Below are positions 1 through 10,782 of a stretch of DNA of 45,431 nt, piece after piece; the stretch's first letter is position 1; each line of letters starts with the position of its first letter. A program made the position numbers and the translations under genes. Below the pieces are notes generated by a model. It worked only from the letters and a program-made list of their open reading frames with translations. It had not been told where the DNA came from and made no database searches. The stretch covers positions 1 to 45,431 of the forward strand of contig NVRQ02000161.1 of NCBI GenBank assembly GCA_002400905.2, in the 5' to 3' direction. Source of the stretch: Gammaproteobacteria bacterium. Its GTDB lineage: Bacteria; Pseudomonadota; Gammaproteobacteria; GCA-2400775.

Positions 1-217
1 CTTAGTCCTTGTCAAGTGCTGTAACGCCGTGGCGGAACACCACAGTAACGCCCGAAGGGTTGGCCTGTCAGCGTTCATGGCGGCGTTCCACCTCTTGCTA
101 AGGACTAAGGCCATTAGCGGCGAGGCGCGTCTTGCACCCCGAGGGCACGTTGCCCTGAACGCTGACAGGCCAACTGTATCCATCAATATAGCCTTGTTGG
201 AGTACCAGCGAGAGTAG
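1..217. repeat. Composite of inverted-repeat elements (MITE-like debris)
   Basis: CTTAGTCCTT (1-10) pairs with AAGGACTAAG (100-109). GTTGGCCTGTCAGCGTTCA (59-77) pairs with TGAACGCTGACAGGCCAAC (156-174). 180-198 is identical to 36901-36919. Confidence 0.7.
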
Positions 218-220
218 TTT

Positions 221-802
221 ATGACCAATGCCTCAAATAGTGGCGACCACCTTGGTCAACGTCTTGTCTTCGAAGAGAGTCTCCCTCTAAGTTATAAAGT
301 AGTAGAGATGTTGCCGCAAGGTAATGAACATGTGGCACTACAAATTAGTAACGAAGAAACACTTCACGCCATTATGATGGTCGAAGATACTCCAAAAGAG
401 AACTCTGATGATAGCAATGTAGATGCTCAAGATATTCTTCGTTTGGAATATAAGATTAATGTCATGTTTGAATTACTTGTTGGTTTGTATCAACGAGAAG
501 CCGAGCTGCCGCTATCGACTCATATCATACTGCGTTCTGACGCAATACAATGGCATAACACTGATTCGCTTGAGATAGGCAGCAATGTGTTAGTTGATTT
601 GTACATGAGCCGTAAATACCCCAAGCCATTAGTTCTGGCCGGAACCGTGACTTCGGTAAGCACCGAACTACCCTCATTATTGACGATGACATTTGCCGAT
701 GCTGTTAGTGAACGCATTCGTGATTGGATTGATAAATTTATATTTCGCCATCATCGTCGCTCAGTAGCTTTGGCTCGCCGGCAACTGAGTGGCTCGGACT
801 AA
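221..802 (+). CDS. PilZ-domain-like protein, probably flagellar/c-di-GMP related
   Basis: 193 aa ORF; beta-rich C-terminal region (HIILRSDAIQWHNTDSLEIGSNVLVDLYMS...) resembles PilZ-like proteins; located directly upstream of fleQ. Confidence 0.5.
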   Translation: MTNASNSGDHLGQRLVFEESLPLSYKVVEMLPQGNEHVALQISNEETLHAIMMVEDTPKENSDDSNVDAQDILRLEYKINVMFELLVGLYQREAELPLSTHIILRSDAIQWHNTDSLEIGSNVLVDLYMSRKYPKPLVLAGTVTSVSTELPSLLTMTFADAVSERIRDWIDKFIFRHHRRSVALARRQLSGSD

Positions 803-846
803 GCGTTTACTTTAGTAATATAGGCACTCTTGACACCGGGTTGGAT

Positions 847-860
847 GTCAGAATTTTGAC
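847..860. promoter_or_regulatory. Candidate FleQ box (GTCAGAATTTTGAC)
   Basis: GTCA-N6-TGAC palindrome (extended ATGTCA-N6-TGACAT) about 95 bp upstream of fleQ; resembles the Pseudomonas FleQ consensus GTCaNTAAAtTGAC. Confidence 0.4.
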
Positions 861-953
861 ATTCATCGATTTCAGTGGTTAACTAGGGATCTAGGTTTAA
901 GAAGAATACTACAGCCTAGCCACTAGAACGCTGAAATCGGGGGGTATTGAGCG

Positions 954-2375
954 GTGTCTTTATCCAGTGTATTTGTTGTTGAGTCTGATAGTGCTCGTAA
1001 ACAAATGATCAAGCAAACGCTTGAGTTTGTCGGCTGCGACTCTGTTGCAGTGTGTGAAAAAAGTGATTGGCCAGCTGAGTTTAACGCTGCGTCAGCTCAA
1101 GTCATTTTGCTCGGGCCATCTATTGCTGATCATAGTGGCTTTCTCGATAAAGCCAATGATTCTGCTGAAGGTGTACCGGTTATTGTGCTTGCCGATATAG
1201 ACGGTGAGCGTAGCCCTAGTCCTGAAGTTATGCGTCGCGTTCTTACGGTGGTTAGTTTCCCTTTGAAATTTGCCCAGCTTAATGAAGCGTTATTGCAGGC
1301 AGAGTTGTTTCTCGAGAGCAAGCAAAAGCCTAACGGTAAGCGTACGCCCGAGTTATTTCGTAGTTTGGTTGGCAATAGTCGTAAAGTACGTTTGATTCGT
1401 GACCAGATTGACCAGGTTGCTAAGACAGATGCGAACGTGTTGATTCTTGGTGAATCTGGCACTGGAAAAGAAGTTGTTGCGCGTAACTTGCATTACCATT
1501 CTTCTCGTCGTGATGAACCTTTTGTGCCGATCAATTGTGGCGCGATACCCACAGATTTATTAGAGAGTGAGCTTTTCGGGCATGAAAAAGGCGCTTTTAC
1601 TGGCGCAATTAGTGCGCGCCGAGGTCGCTTTGAAGTTGCTGATGGTGGCACCTTATTTTTAGATGAGATTGGCGATATGAGTACGCACATGCAGGTGAAA
1701 TTGCTGCGTGTGTTGCAAGAACGCACCTATGAGCGTATCGGCAGCAATAAAACCATGATGGCTGACGTGCGCATTATCGCCGCGACGCATCGTAATCTTG
1801 AAGAAGCGATTACTGAGGGTCATTTTCGCGAAGATTTATATTATAGGCTTAATGTATTTCCTATTGAAATGCCACCGTTGCGCGAGCGTAAAGATGATAT
1901 CTCGCTATTAATAAATGAAATTATTACACGCTTAGAGCATGAAAAGCGCGGCTCAGTGCGGTTGACACCTGCTACCGTTATAGCGCTGACTGAGTACGCA
2001 TGGCCAGGGAATGTACGCGAATTAGCGAACTTGATCGAACGTATGGTAATTATGCATCCCTTTGGTGTTGTCGATGTGGCTGATCTACCTGAAAAGTACC
2101 GCGTGCATGCTAGCGAGATTTTACTACCCATTGGTGTAAGCTCTTCCGAGCCTGATTCGATTATGCTTGATGGCGATGAAATGCCACGCCTACCGCGTGA
2201 GGGTATTGATTTAAAAACGCACCTTAATATGATGGAGCGTCATCTTATCTTGCAAGCGTTAGAAGATAGCGGTGGTGTTGTCGCGCATGCGGCGAACCGA
2301 CTTAAATTACGGCGTACAACCTTGGTTGAGAAACTGCGTAAGTATGGTCTTCAGCGTGCTGAAGAAACGACATAA
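954..2375 (+). CDS. fleQ: Sigma-54-dependent flagellar master regulator FleQ
   Basis: FleQ-type divergent N-terminal REC, AAA+ domain with GESGTGKE and GAFTGA motifs, C-terminal HTH; directly upstream of fleSR. Confidence 0.9.
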   Translation: MSLSSVFVVESDSARKQMIKQTLEFVGCDSVAVCEKSDWPAEFNAASAQVILLGPSIADHSGFLDKANDSAEGVPVIVLADIDGERSPSPEVMRRVLTVVSFPLKFAQLNEALLQAELFLESKQKPNGKRTPELFRSLVGNSRKVRLIRDQIDQVAKTDANVLILGESGTGKEVVARNLHYHSSRRDEPFVPINCGAIPTDLLESELFGHEKGAFTGAISARRGRFEVADGGTLFLDEIGDMSTHMQVKLLRVLQERTYERIGSNKTMMADVRIIAATHRNLEEAITEGHFREDLYYRLNVFPIEMPPLRERKDDISLLINEIITRLEHEKRGSVRLTPATVIALTEYAWPGNVRELANLIERMVIMHPFGVVDVADLPEKYRVHASEILLPIGVSSSEPDSIMLDGDEMPRLPREGIDLKTHLNMMERHLILQALEDSGGVVAHAANRLKLRRTTLVEKLRKYGLQRAEETT

Positions 2376-2445
2376 ATTTGACGCTACATTTTTTTACCCT
2401 ACCTTTAACGTACTGATAGTTAATAAGAATACTTAGAAGGATACA

Positions 2446-2461
2446 CGGCATACTTCTTGCT
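2446..2461 (+). promoter_or_regulatory. Sigma-54 promoter candidate upstream of fleS
   Basis: CGGCATACTTCTTGCT: GG-N10-GC spacing, matches TGGCAC-N5-TTGCW with 2 mismatches; 52 bp before the fleS start. Confidence 0.65.
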
Positions 2462-2513
2462 CAATAGCTTAAGAAATCTATAAAAGGCTATTGATAATAA
2501 TGAGCAAGATGCG

Positions 2514-3632
2514 ATGCGAGCAGAAGTTTTAGAGCCAGCGCTGGCCCACAGTCAGGCGTATTTACTTGCGACACCGACCTACGCCGATTCGAGTATCTCT
2601 GTCAGCGATGAAGCACCCGTCGCCTATTTGACACGTTTACTCGATGCGTTACCTGCGGGCGTTATTGTTCTCGACGCTAAAGGTTTTGTTGAGCGCAGCA
2701 ATATTGTGGCATGTGACCTGTTGGGTGAGCCGCTAGTTGGGCAGCCGTGGTATGACGTTATTCGTCGCTGTTTTGAAAGCGGGTCGAGTGATTCAGACTA
2801 TTTGCGTATTAAAGGCGGTCGCTATGTCAGCATAGCGACTAAGCCACTTGATGGTTTACCCGGTCAAGTATTGCTCATCTCTGATGTTACCGAAAAATAC
2901 CGTTTACAAGACCGATTGCGTTGTTATAAACGGCTCTCGACAATGGGTGAAGTCGCAGCCTCGCTTGCGCATCAAATTCGCACACCTTTATCCTCAGCAT
3001 TACTCTACGCAACAAATCTACAATCGGTAGATTGCGACAAAAAAACGCGCGAATCGTTTTTAGATAAAGTAGTTTCTCGCCTCAATCATCTGGACAATCT
3101 CGTTAATAGTTTATTGATGTTTGCTGGTAAAGGACGCTTTACCGTCAAGCATATTGCTATTGATACCTTACACAATGAATTAGTAAGTGGTATTGACACG
3201 CAAGTGAATACATCAGCGTGTGATATTAATCATATTAATCACTGCTCGGATGCGGTGGTTATGGGTAATCAAGCAGCCTTATTGAGCGCCATACAAAATA
3301 TTATTATTAATGCAGTACAGGTTTGTACTGATAATGGGAAAATTAATATTGTTTTTGATCACGCTCTGGACACTGCTGGCCGCGATTGTATTCAAATAAA
3401 AATTCAAGACAATGGGCCAGGGATCAATAGCGAGGCGTTGCAAGAAATATTCAAACCTTTTTATACGACAAAAAAAAATGGGACTGGACTGGGCCTTGCT
3501 GTGGTGAATGATGTGATTAAAGCTCATAGCGGTGAAATTAATGTTAGTTCTGAGCTGGGCATAGGCACTGAGTTTATTATTAATTTGCCTTCTGTAAATA
3601 TTAAAAATCAACGTAATGGGAAAAATAGGTGA
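2514..3632 (+). CDS. fleS: PAS-domain sensor histidine kinase FleS
   Basis: PAS-like region, HisKA (SLAHQIRTPLSSALLYATNL) and HATPase (DNGPGINSEALQEIFKPFYTTKKNGTGLGLAVV); between fleQ and fleR. Confidence 0.88.
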   Translation: MRAEVLEPALAHSQAYLLATPTYADSSISVSDEAPVAYLTRLLDALPAGVIVLDAKGFVERSNIVACDLLGEPLVGQPWYDVIRRCFESGSSDSDYLRIKGGRYVSIATKPLDGLPGQVLLISDVTEKYRLQDRLRCYKRLSTMGEVAASLAHQIRTPLSSALLYATNLQSVDCDKKTRESFLDKVVSRLNHLDNLVNSLLMFAGKGRFTVKHIAIDTLHNELVSGIDTQVNTSACDINHINHCSDAVVMGNQAALLSAIQNIIINAVQVCTDNGKINIVFDHALDTAGRDCIQIKIQDNGPGINSEALQEIFKPFYTTKKNGTGLGLAVVNDVIKAHSGEINVSSELGIGTEFIINLPSVNIKNQRNGKNR

Positions 3633-4999
3633 TCGATATGAATCAATCAACCGTACTTGTAGTTGAAGATGATAGTGACTTACGGGAAGCTCTGTGCGAT
3701 ACGCTTAGGTTGGCAGGTTATGAAGTCGAATCAGCTTGGGATGGTCGCTCGGCACTGGAAATTGTCAATCAACGTAAGGATGACCTTGGCTTAATTATTA
3801 GTGACATTCAGATGACACCGATGGATGGCGTATCGTTACTTAAGCGGGTACGACGTGTTTGTGCAGATATCCCCGTTTTGCTTATGACGGCATACGGGAC
3901 TATTGAGCAGGCGGTGTCAACCTTACGTGAAGGTGCAGCGGATTATATGGTGAAGCCGTTTGAAGCTAAAGTGCTCGTGAGTATGGTGAGTCGCTATATT
4001 ATCCAGCATGACGACACGTCAGATTTTATCTGTGCCGCAGTGTCCAGTAAAAAACTTGCTACCTTAGCGCGACGTGTTGCGCTAAGTGATGCGACTGTTT
4101 TAATTAGCGGTGAAAGTGGCACTGGTAAAGAAGTGATAGCGCGTTATATTCATGATAATTCAGCGCGCAATAAAGGTGTATTTGTCGCCATTAACTGTGC
4201 GGCCATCCCCGACAACATGTTAGAAGCGACATTGTTTGGTTATGAAAAGGGCGCTTTTACTGGTGCTTACAATGCCTCGCCAGGGAAGTTCGAGCAAGCG
4301 CAAGGTGGCACGTTATTACTGGATGAAATTTCAGAAATGAACATCTCTTTGCAAGCAAAAATATTAAGAGTTTTACAAGAGCGTGAAGTTGAACGCTTAG
4401 GTGGCAATAAGTTGATAGAGCTTGATGTTCGTGTCTTGGCAACGACAAATAGGAATCTAGCTGCCGAAGTTAAAAGTAATCGCTTCCGTGAAGATTTATT
4501 TTATCGCCTCAATGTATTTCCATTACAAATTGGCGCCTTACGCGAACGTAAGGAGGACATTCTTCCGCTTGCTGTAAGCTTTATTGAGCGTATTGCGATA
4601 CAACAATCACAAGCCATACCTGTGTTAACTAAGTCAGCTGAGGAGCATTTACTTAGTCATCCTTGGCCGGGCAACGTGCGTGAATTAGACAATGTCATTC
4701 AACGTGCAATGATATTGCAGCTTGGCGATGAAATTGAAGAAGACGATTTACAATTGACTTCATTTAATGGCTTTGAGACAAGCATCATGAGCAGTGTTGA
4801 GCAAACCCATGTTGATGCAGACAACTTGGCGCAAGACATGCTGGGGCATGAGCATAATCTCATCCTTGATGCATTGAGTAACGGTAACCGTAAACAAGCA
4901 GCAGAAAAATTGGGTATTAGCCAACGTACATTACGTTATAAATTAGCCAAAATGCGTGATTCTGGCATTGAAGTGCCACGACGCGCAGTATTGGTTTAA
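3629..4999 (+). CDS. fleR: Sigma-54-dependent response regulator FleR
   Basis: REC domain, AAA+ with GESGTGKE and GAFTGA, Fis-type HTH; overlaps the fleS end by 4 bp. Confidence 0.9.
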   Translation: MIDMNQSTVLVVEDDSDLREALCDTLRLAGYEVESAWDGRSALEIVNQRKDDLGLIISDIQMTPMDGVSLLKRVRRVCADIPVLLMTAYGTIEQAVSTLREGAADYMVKPFEAKVLVSMVSRYIIQHDDTSDFICAAVSSKKLATLARRVALSDATVLISGESGTGKEVIARYIHDNSARNKGVFVAINCAAIPDNMLEATLFGYEKGAFTGAYNASPGKFEQAQGGTLLLDEISEMNISLQAKILRVLQEREVERLGGNKLIELDVRVLATTNRNLAAEVKSNRFREDLFYRLNVFPLQIGALRERKEDILPLAVSFIERIAIQQSQAIPVLTKSAEEHLLSHPWPGNVRELDNVIQRAMILQLGDEIEEDDLQLTSFNGFETSIMSSVEQTHVDADNLAQDMLGHEHNLILDALSNGNRKQAAEKLGISQRTLRYKLAKMRDSGIEVPRRAVLV

Positions 5000-5048
5000 T
5001 GATTTATTGCAACGATAATAATAAATTGCATAGAGACAGAGGTGTCTA

Positions 5049-5369
5049 ATGAATAGTATTGAAGTGAACCAGTTATTAGATCAAATGCGCGCAATGACCG
5101 CGCAAGCTCAGGGTGTGCCGGCCGAGACGAATGCCGTTAGCGGTGGTGACAGTTTCTCTTCAATGTTTTCAAATGCCATTAATACAGTGAATGATATACA
5201 GAAACAATCAGGTGCGTTGGCAAGGGGATTTGAACAGGGAAATCCAGATATTGCACTTAGTGACGTCATGGTTGCTTCGCAAAAATCTTCAGTTGCATTT
5301 GAGGCAACTATTCAGGTTAGAAACCGCTTGGTAGAAGCTTACCAAGCAGTAATGAGAATGCCGATATAA
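5049..5369 (+). CDS. fliE: Flagellar hook-basal body protein FliE
   Basis: 106 aa with the typical FliE C-terminus (SDVMVASQKSSVAFEATIQVRNRLVEAYQAVMRMPI). Confidence 0.93.
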   Translation: MNSIEVNQLLDQMRAMTAQAQGVPAETNAVSGGDSFSSMFSNAINTVNDIQKQSGALARGFEQGNPDIALSDVMVASQKSSVAFEATIQVRNRLVEAYQAVMRMPI

Positions 5370-5532
5370 GGAACCTCTGAGCTATTCATGAACTCGTATC
5401 TTGTGCCTAAAATATCCAGTTGCTGCGTTGCAAACCTTCGTAATAGCCTGCTATTACGTGCGATTCGCGCCTTGAATCTGAAGATTTTAGATCACAACCT
5501 ACTTCGTCCAGAATAAATCAGAGGTTCCATAA
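5366..5532. mobile_element. MITE-like element between fliE and fliF
   Basis: TIR GGAACCTCTGA (5370-5380) / TCAGAGGTTCC (5518-5528), 159 bp, flanked by the 4-bp direct repeat ATAA (5366-5369, 5529-5532). Confidence 0.8.
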
Positions 5533-5562
5533 CACATAAAAAAACTGGCGAGAATGAATTAA

Positions 5563-7227
5563 ATGGCACTGATAAATACAGGAAATATAGCGTTACAATC
5601 GCAAGGCTTTAATGCTTTGCCATTCTTGCGTCAAATAGGCCTCATGGTTGGTTTGGCTGCGAGTGTGGCAATCGGCGTTTGGGTTGTAGGTTGGTCGCAA
5701 CAACCAAGTTATCGCGTGTTATATGGCAGTTTGAGTGAGACCGATACTGCTGCAGTATCATCTGAATTGTCTAAGTCAAACATTCCCTATAAAGTATCTG
5801 ATGCAAACGGATCGATTATGGTGCCCGTATCTGACTTGCATAATGCTAGATTAAAACTTGCTGCAGTAGGCTTGCCTAATAGCAGTCATTCAGGTTATGA
5901 AATCCTTGATAAAGAGCAAGGTTTTGGCACCAGCCAATTTATGGAGACTGCACGTTATCAGCGGGCGATAGAAGGTGAGCTATCACGCACTATTGGTGCT
6001 ATGAATAACGTTCAAACCGCGCGCGTTCATCTTGCGACACCTAAGCAATCTGCATTTTTGCGTAATCGTAAAAAGACTACCGCTGCAGTATTTGTCCATC
6101 TTCATCCTGGTCAACAAATTCAAGAGGGTCAAGCTGGCGCGATCGCGCATTTAGTTGCATCAAGCGTACCCAATCTAAACATTGAAAATGTAACGGTTGT
6201 TGATCAGCGTGGTAGGTTGTTAAGTCGTAGTGGTGCGCAAGATATGCAAATGAATTCAACGCAGTTTGATTATCGACGTAAAGTTGAAAGTCATTATATG
6301 CAACGCATTGAAGATATTCTTACACCTATTCTGGGTCTTGGTTCAGTTAAGGCGCAGGTTGTTGCTGATCTTGATTTCACCTTTAGAGAAGAAACGGCAG
6401 AAACCTATAATCCTGAAAACTCGGCGATTCGCAGTGAAGTTGTTAGTGAAGACGAGGTACGTGATGGTAGTAATGAGGTGGGCGGAGTTCCGGGAGCGTT
6501 GTCTAATCAGCCACCTGTCTCAGCTATTGGTGGAAGTGATGAAACGAGCAGATTAAATTTCAGTCGACGTTCGACACGTAATTTTGAACTCGACCATACG
6601 ATTAGCCGCACACGCCAGGCTACTGGTACCGTACAAAAGCTCTCTGCAGCAGTGGTATTGAATGACCGTCAAACCATAGGTGAGGAGGGTGAAACCATCA
6701 GTACTCCATTGAGCGAAGAAGAGGTTCTACGCTTTACTGTATTAGTTAAAGAAGCCATCGGTTTTAATGAAGAACGTGGTGATAAGATTAGCGTTATCAA
6801 TGCCTCATTTAATGTGCCTGAAGCACTAGTTGAGCTTGAAGGCCCACCTGTTTGGGAGCAGGCATGGTTTGCTAGTACTTTAAAGCAAGTCGCGGCAGGT
6901 ATTGGTGTCTTGATATTGATTTTTGGAGTGCTAAAACCGATTTTGAAGGACTTAGTTAACAAAGGCACTGCAACGACTGCGGTTGCATTAGCTGATCAGT
7001 CGGTCGCTCTGGATGGAAATGGTGTGCCGATTGTTATAGATCAAGCAGCCTTGGCAGCGCAGAACTCCGGAACGCCTGCTATAGCAGGACAAAATGGAGT
7101 GCCGATGCTGCAAACCGGTAATGCCTCCTACGATACACATTTACAGCAGGCAAGAATGATGGCTGGGGAAGATCCTAAAGTGGTTGCTCAGGTAGTACGT
7201 AATTGGGTGACTACTGATGGCAAGTGA
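5563..7227 (+). CDS. fliF: Flagellar MS-ring protein FliF
   Basis: FliF/YscJ features (YRVLYGSLSETDTAAVSSELSKSNIPYKV...GYEILDKEQGFGTSQFMETARYQRAIEGELSRTI). Confidence 0.95.
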   Translation: MALINTGNIALQSQGFNALPFLRQIGLMVGLAASVAIGVWVVGWSQQPSYRVLYGSLSETDTAAVSSELSKSNIPYKVSDANGSIMVPVSDLHNARLKLAAVGLPNSSHSGYEILDKEQGFGTSQFMETARYQRAIEGELSRTIGAMNNVQTARVHLATPKQSAFLRNRKKTTAAVFVHLHPGQQIQEGQAGAIAHLVASSVPNLNIENVTVVDQRGRLLSRSGAQDMQMNSTQFDYRRKVESHYMQRIEDILTPILGLGSVKAQVVADLDFTFREETAETYNPENSAIRSEVVSEDEVRDGSNEVGGVPGALSNQPPVSAIGGSDETSRLNFSRRSTRNFELDHTISRTRQATGTVQKLSAAVVLNDRQTIGEEGETISTPLSEEEVLRFTVLVKEAIGFNEERGDKISVINASFNVPEALVELEGPPVWEQAWFASTLKQVAAGIGVLILIFGVLKPILKDLVNKGTATTAVALADQSVALDGNGVPIVIDQAALAAQNSGTPAIAGQNGVPMLQTGNASYDTHLQQARMMAGEDPKVVAQVVRNWVTTDGK

Positions 7228-8242
7228 GAAAGCGCCAGCGGTTGATTTGACATCGGGTACAGCAAAAGCAGCCGTATTGTTGTTGACCTTGGGTGAGGAG
7301 GACGCAGCAGAAATCCTTAAGCACATGGGGCCAAAGGAAGTGCAAAAAGTAGGCGGCGCGATGGCAACGTTGTCCAATATTAGTAAAGAGCAGGTTGATA
7401 CGGTGCTTGAAGAATTCATTACCATAGTGGGTTCTCAAACTTCTTTAGGTGTCGGTGCCGACGATTACATTCGAAAAACTATGATCAATGCACTCGGTGA
7501 AGATAAGGCCGGCGCTTTGATGGATCGTATTCTGTTAGGTGGGTCTGCCAGTGGTCTTGAGCAATTAAAATGGCTTGATTCCCGTGGTATTGCTGAAATG
7601 ATTCGGCTTGAGCATCCACAAATTATCGCTATTGTGCTGTCTTATCTTGAGTCTGATCAAGCTGGGGCAGTATTGCAATTACTTCCTGAAAATGTGCGTT
7701 CTGACCTTATTTTGCGTGTTGCAACACTGGATACCGTTCAGCCTTCAGCGATTCAAGAGCTCAATATTATTATGGAAAAACAGTTTGCTGGTGGTAGCGG
7801 TGTTCAATCTACTGGTTTTGGTGGGTTGAAAGTTGCCGCAGATATTCTTAACTTCCTCGACGGTTCGGTTGAAGAGAAAGTCATGGCAAACATTAAGAAA
7901 ACCGATGAAGATATGGCCACACAGATCGAAGATTTAATGTTTGTATTTGATAATATTAAAGATGTTGATGATCGCGGCATGCAGGCTTTGATGCGTGAGG
8001 TTTCCAGTGATGCATTGGTGCTTGCGTTAAAAGGTTGTGATGCAGAGCTGAAACAACAGTTTATCGGTAATATGTCCAAGCGCGCTGCAGAAATGTTGGT
8101 GGAGGATCTTGAGACACGCGGCCCTGTTAAATTGAGTGAAGTAGAAGGTGCGCAAAAAGAAATTCTAGCTATTGTTCGCCGAATGTCTGAATCAGGTGAA
8201 ATTATCTTAGGTGGTGGTGGTGGTGGTGAAGAATATGTCTAA
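7217..8242 (+). CDS. fliG: Flagellar motor switch protein FliG
   Basis: FliG family sequence (LEHPQIIAIVLSYLESDQAGAVLQLLP; EDLMFVFDNIKDVDDRGMQALMREV). Confidence 0.96.
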   Translation: MASEKAPAVDLTSGTAKAAVLLLTLGEEDAAEILKHMGPKEVQKVGGAMATLSNISKEQVDTVLEEFITIVGSQTSLGVGADDYIRKTMINALGEDKAGALMDRILLGGSASGLEQLKWLDSRGIAEMIRLEHPQIIAIVLSYLESDQAGAVLQLLPENVRSDLILRVATLDTVQPSAIQELNIIMEKQFAGGSGVQSTGFGGLKVAADILNFLDGSVEEKVMANIKKTDEDMATQIEDLMFVFDNIKDVDDRGMQALMREVSSDALVLALKGCDAELKQQFIGNMSKRAAEMLVEDLETRGPVKLSEVEGAQKEILAIVRRMSESGEIILGGGGGGEEYV

Positions 8243-8858
8243 TATACTCAATGAAGACAATGCAGACTGTCAGCCTTGGGCTTTTCCTCAGGTTAACCGG
8301 TCATCAAATTTAGGTGCAAATGCTGGAGTTAGCGGCAAGCGCTCGGATAAGCGTCAGGAGCAAGACGCCTATAAAGCGGGTTTTGCGCGTGGACTTGCAG
8401 ATGGGATGGCATCGTCTCAATCAGAACTTAATCATCGCTTAAGTCGTCTTGATGAAGCAATACTATTTATATCGAAACCGATCGATGCGGTTGAGGAGCA
8501 TGTTGAACAGGAACTAGCAGGGCTTGCAATTGAAATCGCGCGGCAAATTCTTCGACGAGAAATAAAACTGGATTCCGGACATGTCGTTGCCGTTGTGCGT
8601 GAGGCGATCGCGAGCTTGCCGATCAGTACCGAGCCAATGAGCGTGCATCTTAATCCAGTTGATGCATTATGTGTAAAGGAAGCTTTGTCACTTAGTGACA
8701 CAGACCATAGTTACAGAATTATTGAAGATCCTGTGGTATCACGTGGCGGTTGTCGCATTATGTCGGCGACATCACAGATAGATGCCACTATGGAGAAACA
8801 GGTGGCAGCTATTTCTGCACGTATTTTTGGTGGTGAGCGCGATGCAGACAGCAACTAA
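8235..8858 (+). CDS. fliH: Flagellar assembly protein FliH
   Basis: FliH-like ([13 protein letters not shown]...; [21 protein letters not shown]). ATG at 8235 is preferred over the ORF-track start at 8211 because it overlaps the fliG end by only a few bp. Confidence 0.85.
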   Translation: MSNILNEDNADCQPWAFPQVNRSSNLGANAGVSGKRSDKRQEQDAYKAGFARGLADGMASSQSELNHRLSRLDEAILFISKPIDAVEEHVEQELAGLAIEIARQILRREIKLDSGHVVAVVREAIASLPISTEPMSVHLNPVDALCVKEALSLSDTDHSYRIIEDPVVSRGGCRIMSATSQIDATMEKQVAAISARIFGGERDADSN

Positions 8859-10227
8859 CCCGCACAATCACCGTTGGCAGAAATATTTAGCTTCTCGTCG
8901 CCTATGCGCGCAAGAGCGAGAGCCATTTATCGTTGAAGGTAAATTGATACGAATGGTTGGGTTAACGCTAGAAGCTGTTGGTTGCCAGGCTCCAGTGGGT
9001 GGTCGTTGTATTATTCAAAGCGCCGCGAATCAACATATCGAGGCGGAAGTAGTCGGTTTTTCTGGTGATCGTACCTATCTCATGCCCACGGGAGATATTC
9101 GCGGTTTATTGCCTAACTCACGTGTTATTCCAACAGGTCAAATTTATGATGCTGCGGTGGGTGATGATATGTTGGGACGAGTCATTAGTGGTGTTGGTAA
9201 GCCGCTGGATGGACGTGGGCCAATTAATTCCTCCCACCGCGTACCATTAACGGGAGTTGCAAAAAACCCATTAGAGCGTCAGCCAATTCGTGATGTGCTC
9301 GATGTGGGTGTTAGAGCGATTAATGGGTTATTGACAGTGGGTCGCGGCCAACGATTGGGTTTATTTGCCGGCAGTGGTGTGGGTAAAAGTGTATTGCTCG
9401 GCATGATGACGCGTTATACCAATGCCGATGTGATTGTTGTTGCCTTAGTTGGTGAGCGTGGTAGAGAAGTAAAAGAATTTGTTGATGACACGCTAGGCAA
9501 AGAAGGGTTGGCGCGTTCTATTGTCGTGGCAACCCCCGCTGATGATCCGCCATTATTGCGTATGCACGGAGCGATGTTGGCCACGAGTATTGCTGAGCAT
9601 TACCGTGACCAAGGTAAACATGTCTTATTGTTAATGGATTCACTAACACGTTTTGCTCAGGCACAACGTGAGATTGCATTAGCCATTGGTGAGCCACCCG
9701 CAACGAAAGGGTACCCACCTTCTGCCTTTGCAAAGCTACCTGCCTTGGTGGAGCGGGCAGGCAATGGTGGCATTAAGGGCGGATCAATTACCGGCCTCTA
9801 TACGGTACTGGCTGAAGGTGATGATCAACAAGACCCGATTGTTGATGCTGCGCGAGCTATTCTCGATGGACATATTGTCTTGTCACGAAAAATGGCGGAT
9901 AGCGGTTGTTATCCGGCAATTGATGTTGAAGCCTCAATTAGCCGCACTAAAAAACAAATAACGACTGATAAGCACCAATCTGTGGCGCGACATTTTCGTG
10001 ATCTCTATTCAACTTATCAGCAAAATCGTGATTTGATCAGTGTTGGTGCTTATACCGCTGGTGCAGACCCTCATCTTGACCAGGCGGTATCAGCATACCC
10101 AAATTTAGTTAACTACTTAAAACAAGATATCAATCATCACGTCAGTTTTGAGGATAGTGTGAACCAGCTAAATGGTTTATTCGTCAATCACGCTCAGACT
10201 GACTCAGTGCAAGGAGGCCAGGTATGA
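8842..10227 (+). CDS. fliI: Flagellum-specific ATP synthase FliI
   Basis: T3SS ATPase with Walker A ([14 protein letters not shown]) and typical [20 protein letters not shown]; start taken as the internal ATG (MQTATN...). Confidence 0.95.
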   Translation: MQTATNPHNHRWQKYLASRRLCAQEREPFIVEGKLIRMVGLTLEAVGCQAPVGGRCIIQSAANQHIEAEVVGFSGDRTYLMPTGDIRGLLPNSRVIPTGQIYDAAVGDDMLGRVISGVGKPLDGRGPINSSHRVPLTGVAKNPLERQPIRDVLDVGVRAINGLLTVGRGQRLGLFAGSGVGKSVLLGMMTRYTNADVIVVALVGERGREVKEFVDDTLGKEGLARSIVVATPADDPPLLRMHGAMLATSIAEHYRDQGKHVLLLMDSLTRFAQAQREIALAIGEPPATKGYPPSAFAKLPALVERAGNGGIKGGSITGLYTVLAEGDDQQDPIVDAARAILDGHIVLSRKMADSGCYPAIDVEASISRTKKQITTDKHQSVARHFRDLYSTYQQNRDLISVGAYTAGADPHLDQAVSAYPNLVNYLKQDINHHVSFEDSVNQLNGLFVNHAQTDSVQGGQV

Positions 10228-10676
10228 CGCGATCCCAACGTTTGCGTCCGGTTGCTACCATGAAGCAAAAGGCGCAGTTAAATTCGGCTCGCATTCTTAG
10301 TGAGAGTTTTAATGAATTAAAGGTTCAAAAAGAACGCTTGGCTGAGCTGACGCATTATCGAGATGACTATTTGAATAAGTTTCGACAACTCTCGCAGACG
10401 GGTGCCGCTATTGAGCGTATTCGTCACTATCAAGAGTTTATTGCACGACTTGATCAATCTATCGATATACAAACACAGAGTGTCATCGACGTTAAGCGGA
10501 AAATTGAGTTGAAGAAGGTTGATTGGAAGCAAGCACGTGCGCGTTCAGATGCTTTTGACAAAGTTGTTGAGCGCTACCACGATGAAGAAAATCAGCTTAA
10601 TGAGAAAAGAAACCAAAAAGAGAATGATGATAGGGCACAGCATAAAGGTGGACACGGTACAGATTTACATCATTAA
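10224..10676 (+). CDS. fliJ: Flagellar export protein FliJ
   Basis: 150 aa coiled-coil protein directly after fliI. Confidence 0.85.
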   Translation: MTRSQRLRPVATMKQKAQLNSARILSESFNELKVQKERLAELTHYRDDYLNKFRQLSQTGAAIERIRHYQEFIARLDQSIDIQTQSVIDVKRKIELKKVDWKQARARSDAFDKVVERYHDEENQLNEKRNQKENDDRAQHKGGHGTDLHH

Positions 10677-10725
10677 CGTGCACTGTTGCTGATTTATCGT
10701 TTGAGTTTCAATCACGCTGACTCTA

Positions 10726-10741
10726 TGGCATGTAACTTGCC
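10726..10741 (+). promoter_or_regulatory. Sigma-54 promoter candidate upstream of fliK
   Basis: TGGCATGTAACTTGCC, GG-N10-GC spacing, upstream of fliK. Confidence 0.7.
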
Positions 10742-10782
10742 ATTTCCTGTTCAGGAACATTGATCAGGTGATGGGAGAGACC

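Noticed and set aside
29-217. 62-aa ORF at the left edge
   Set aside because: Lies entirely in inverted-repeat element sequence; no protein-like conservation evident.
1130-1462. Antisense ORFs within fleQ and many other short opposite-strand ORFs in the track
   Set aside because: Fully overlap strongly supported family genes; typical by-products of codon usage.
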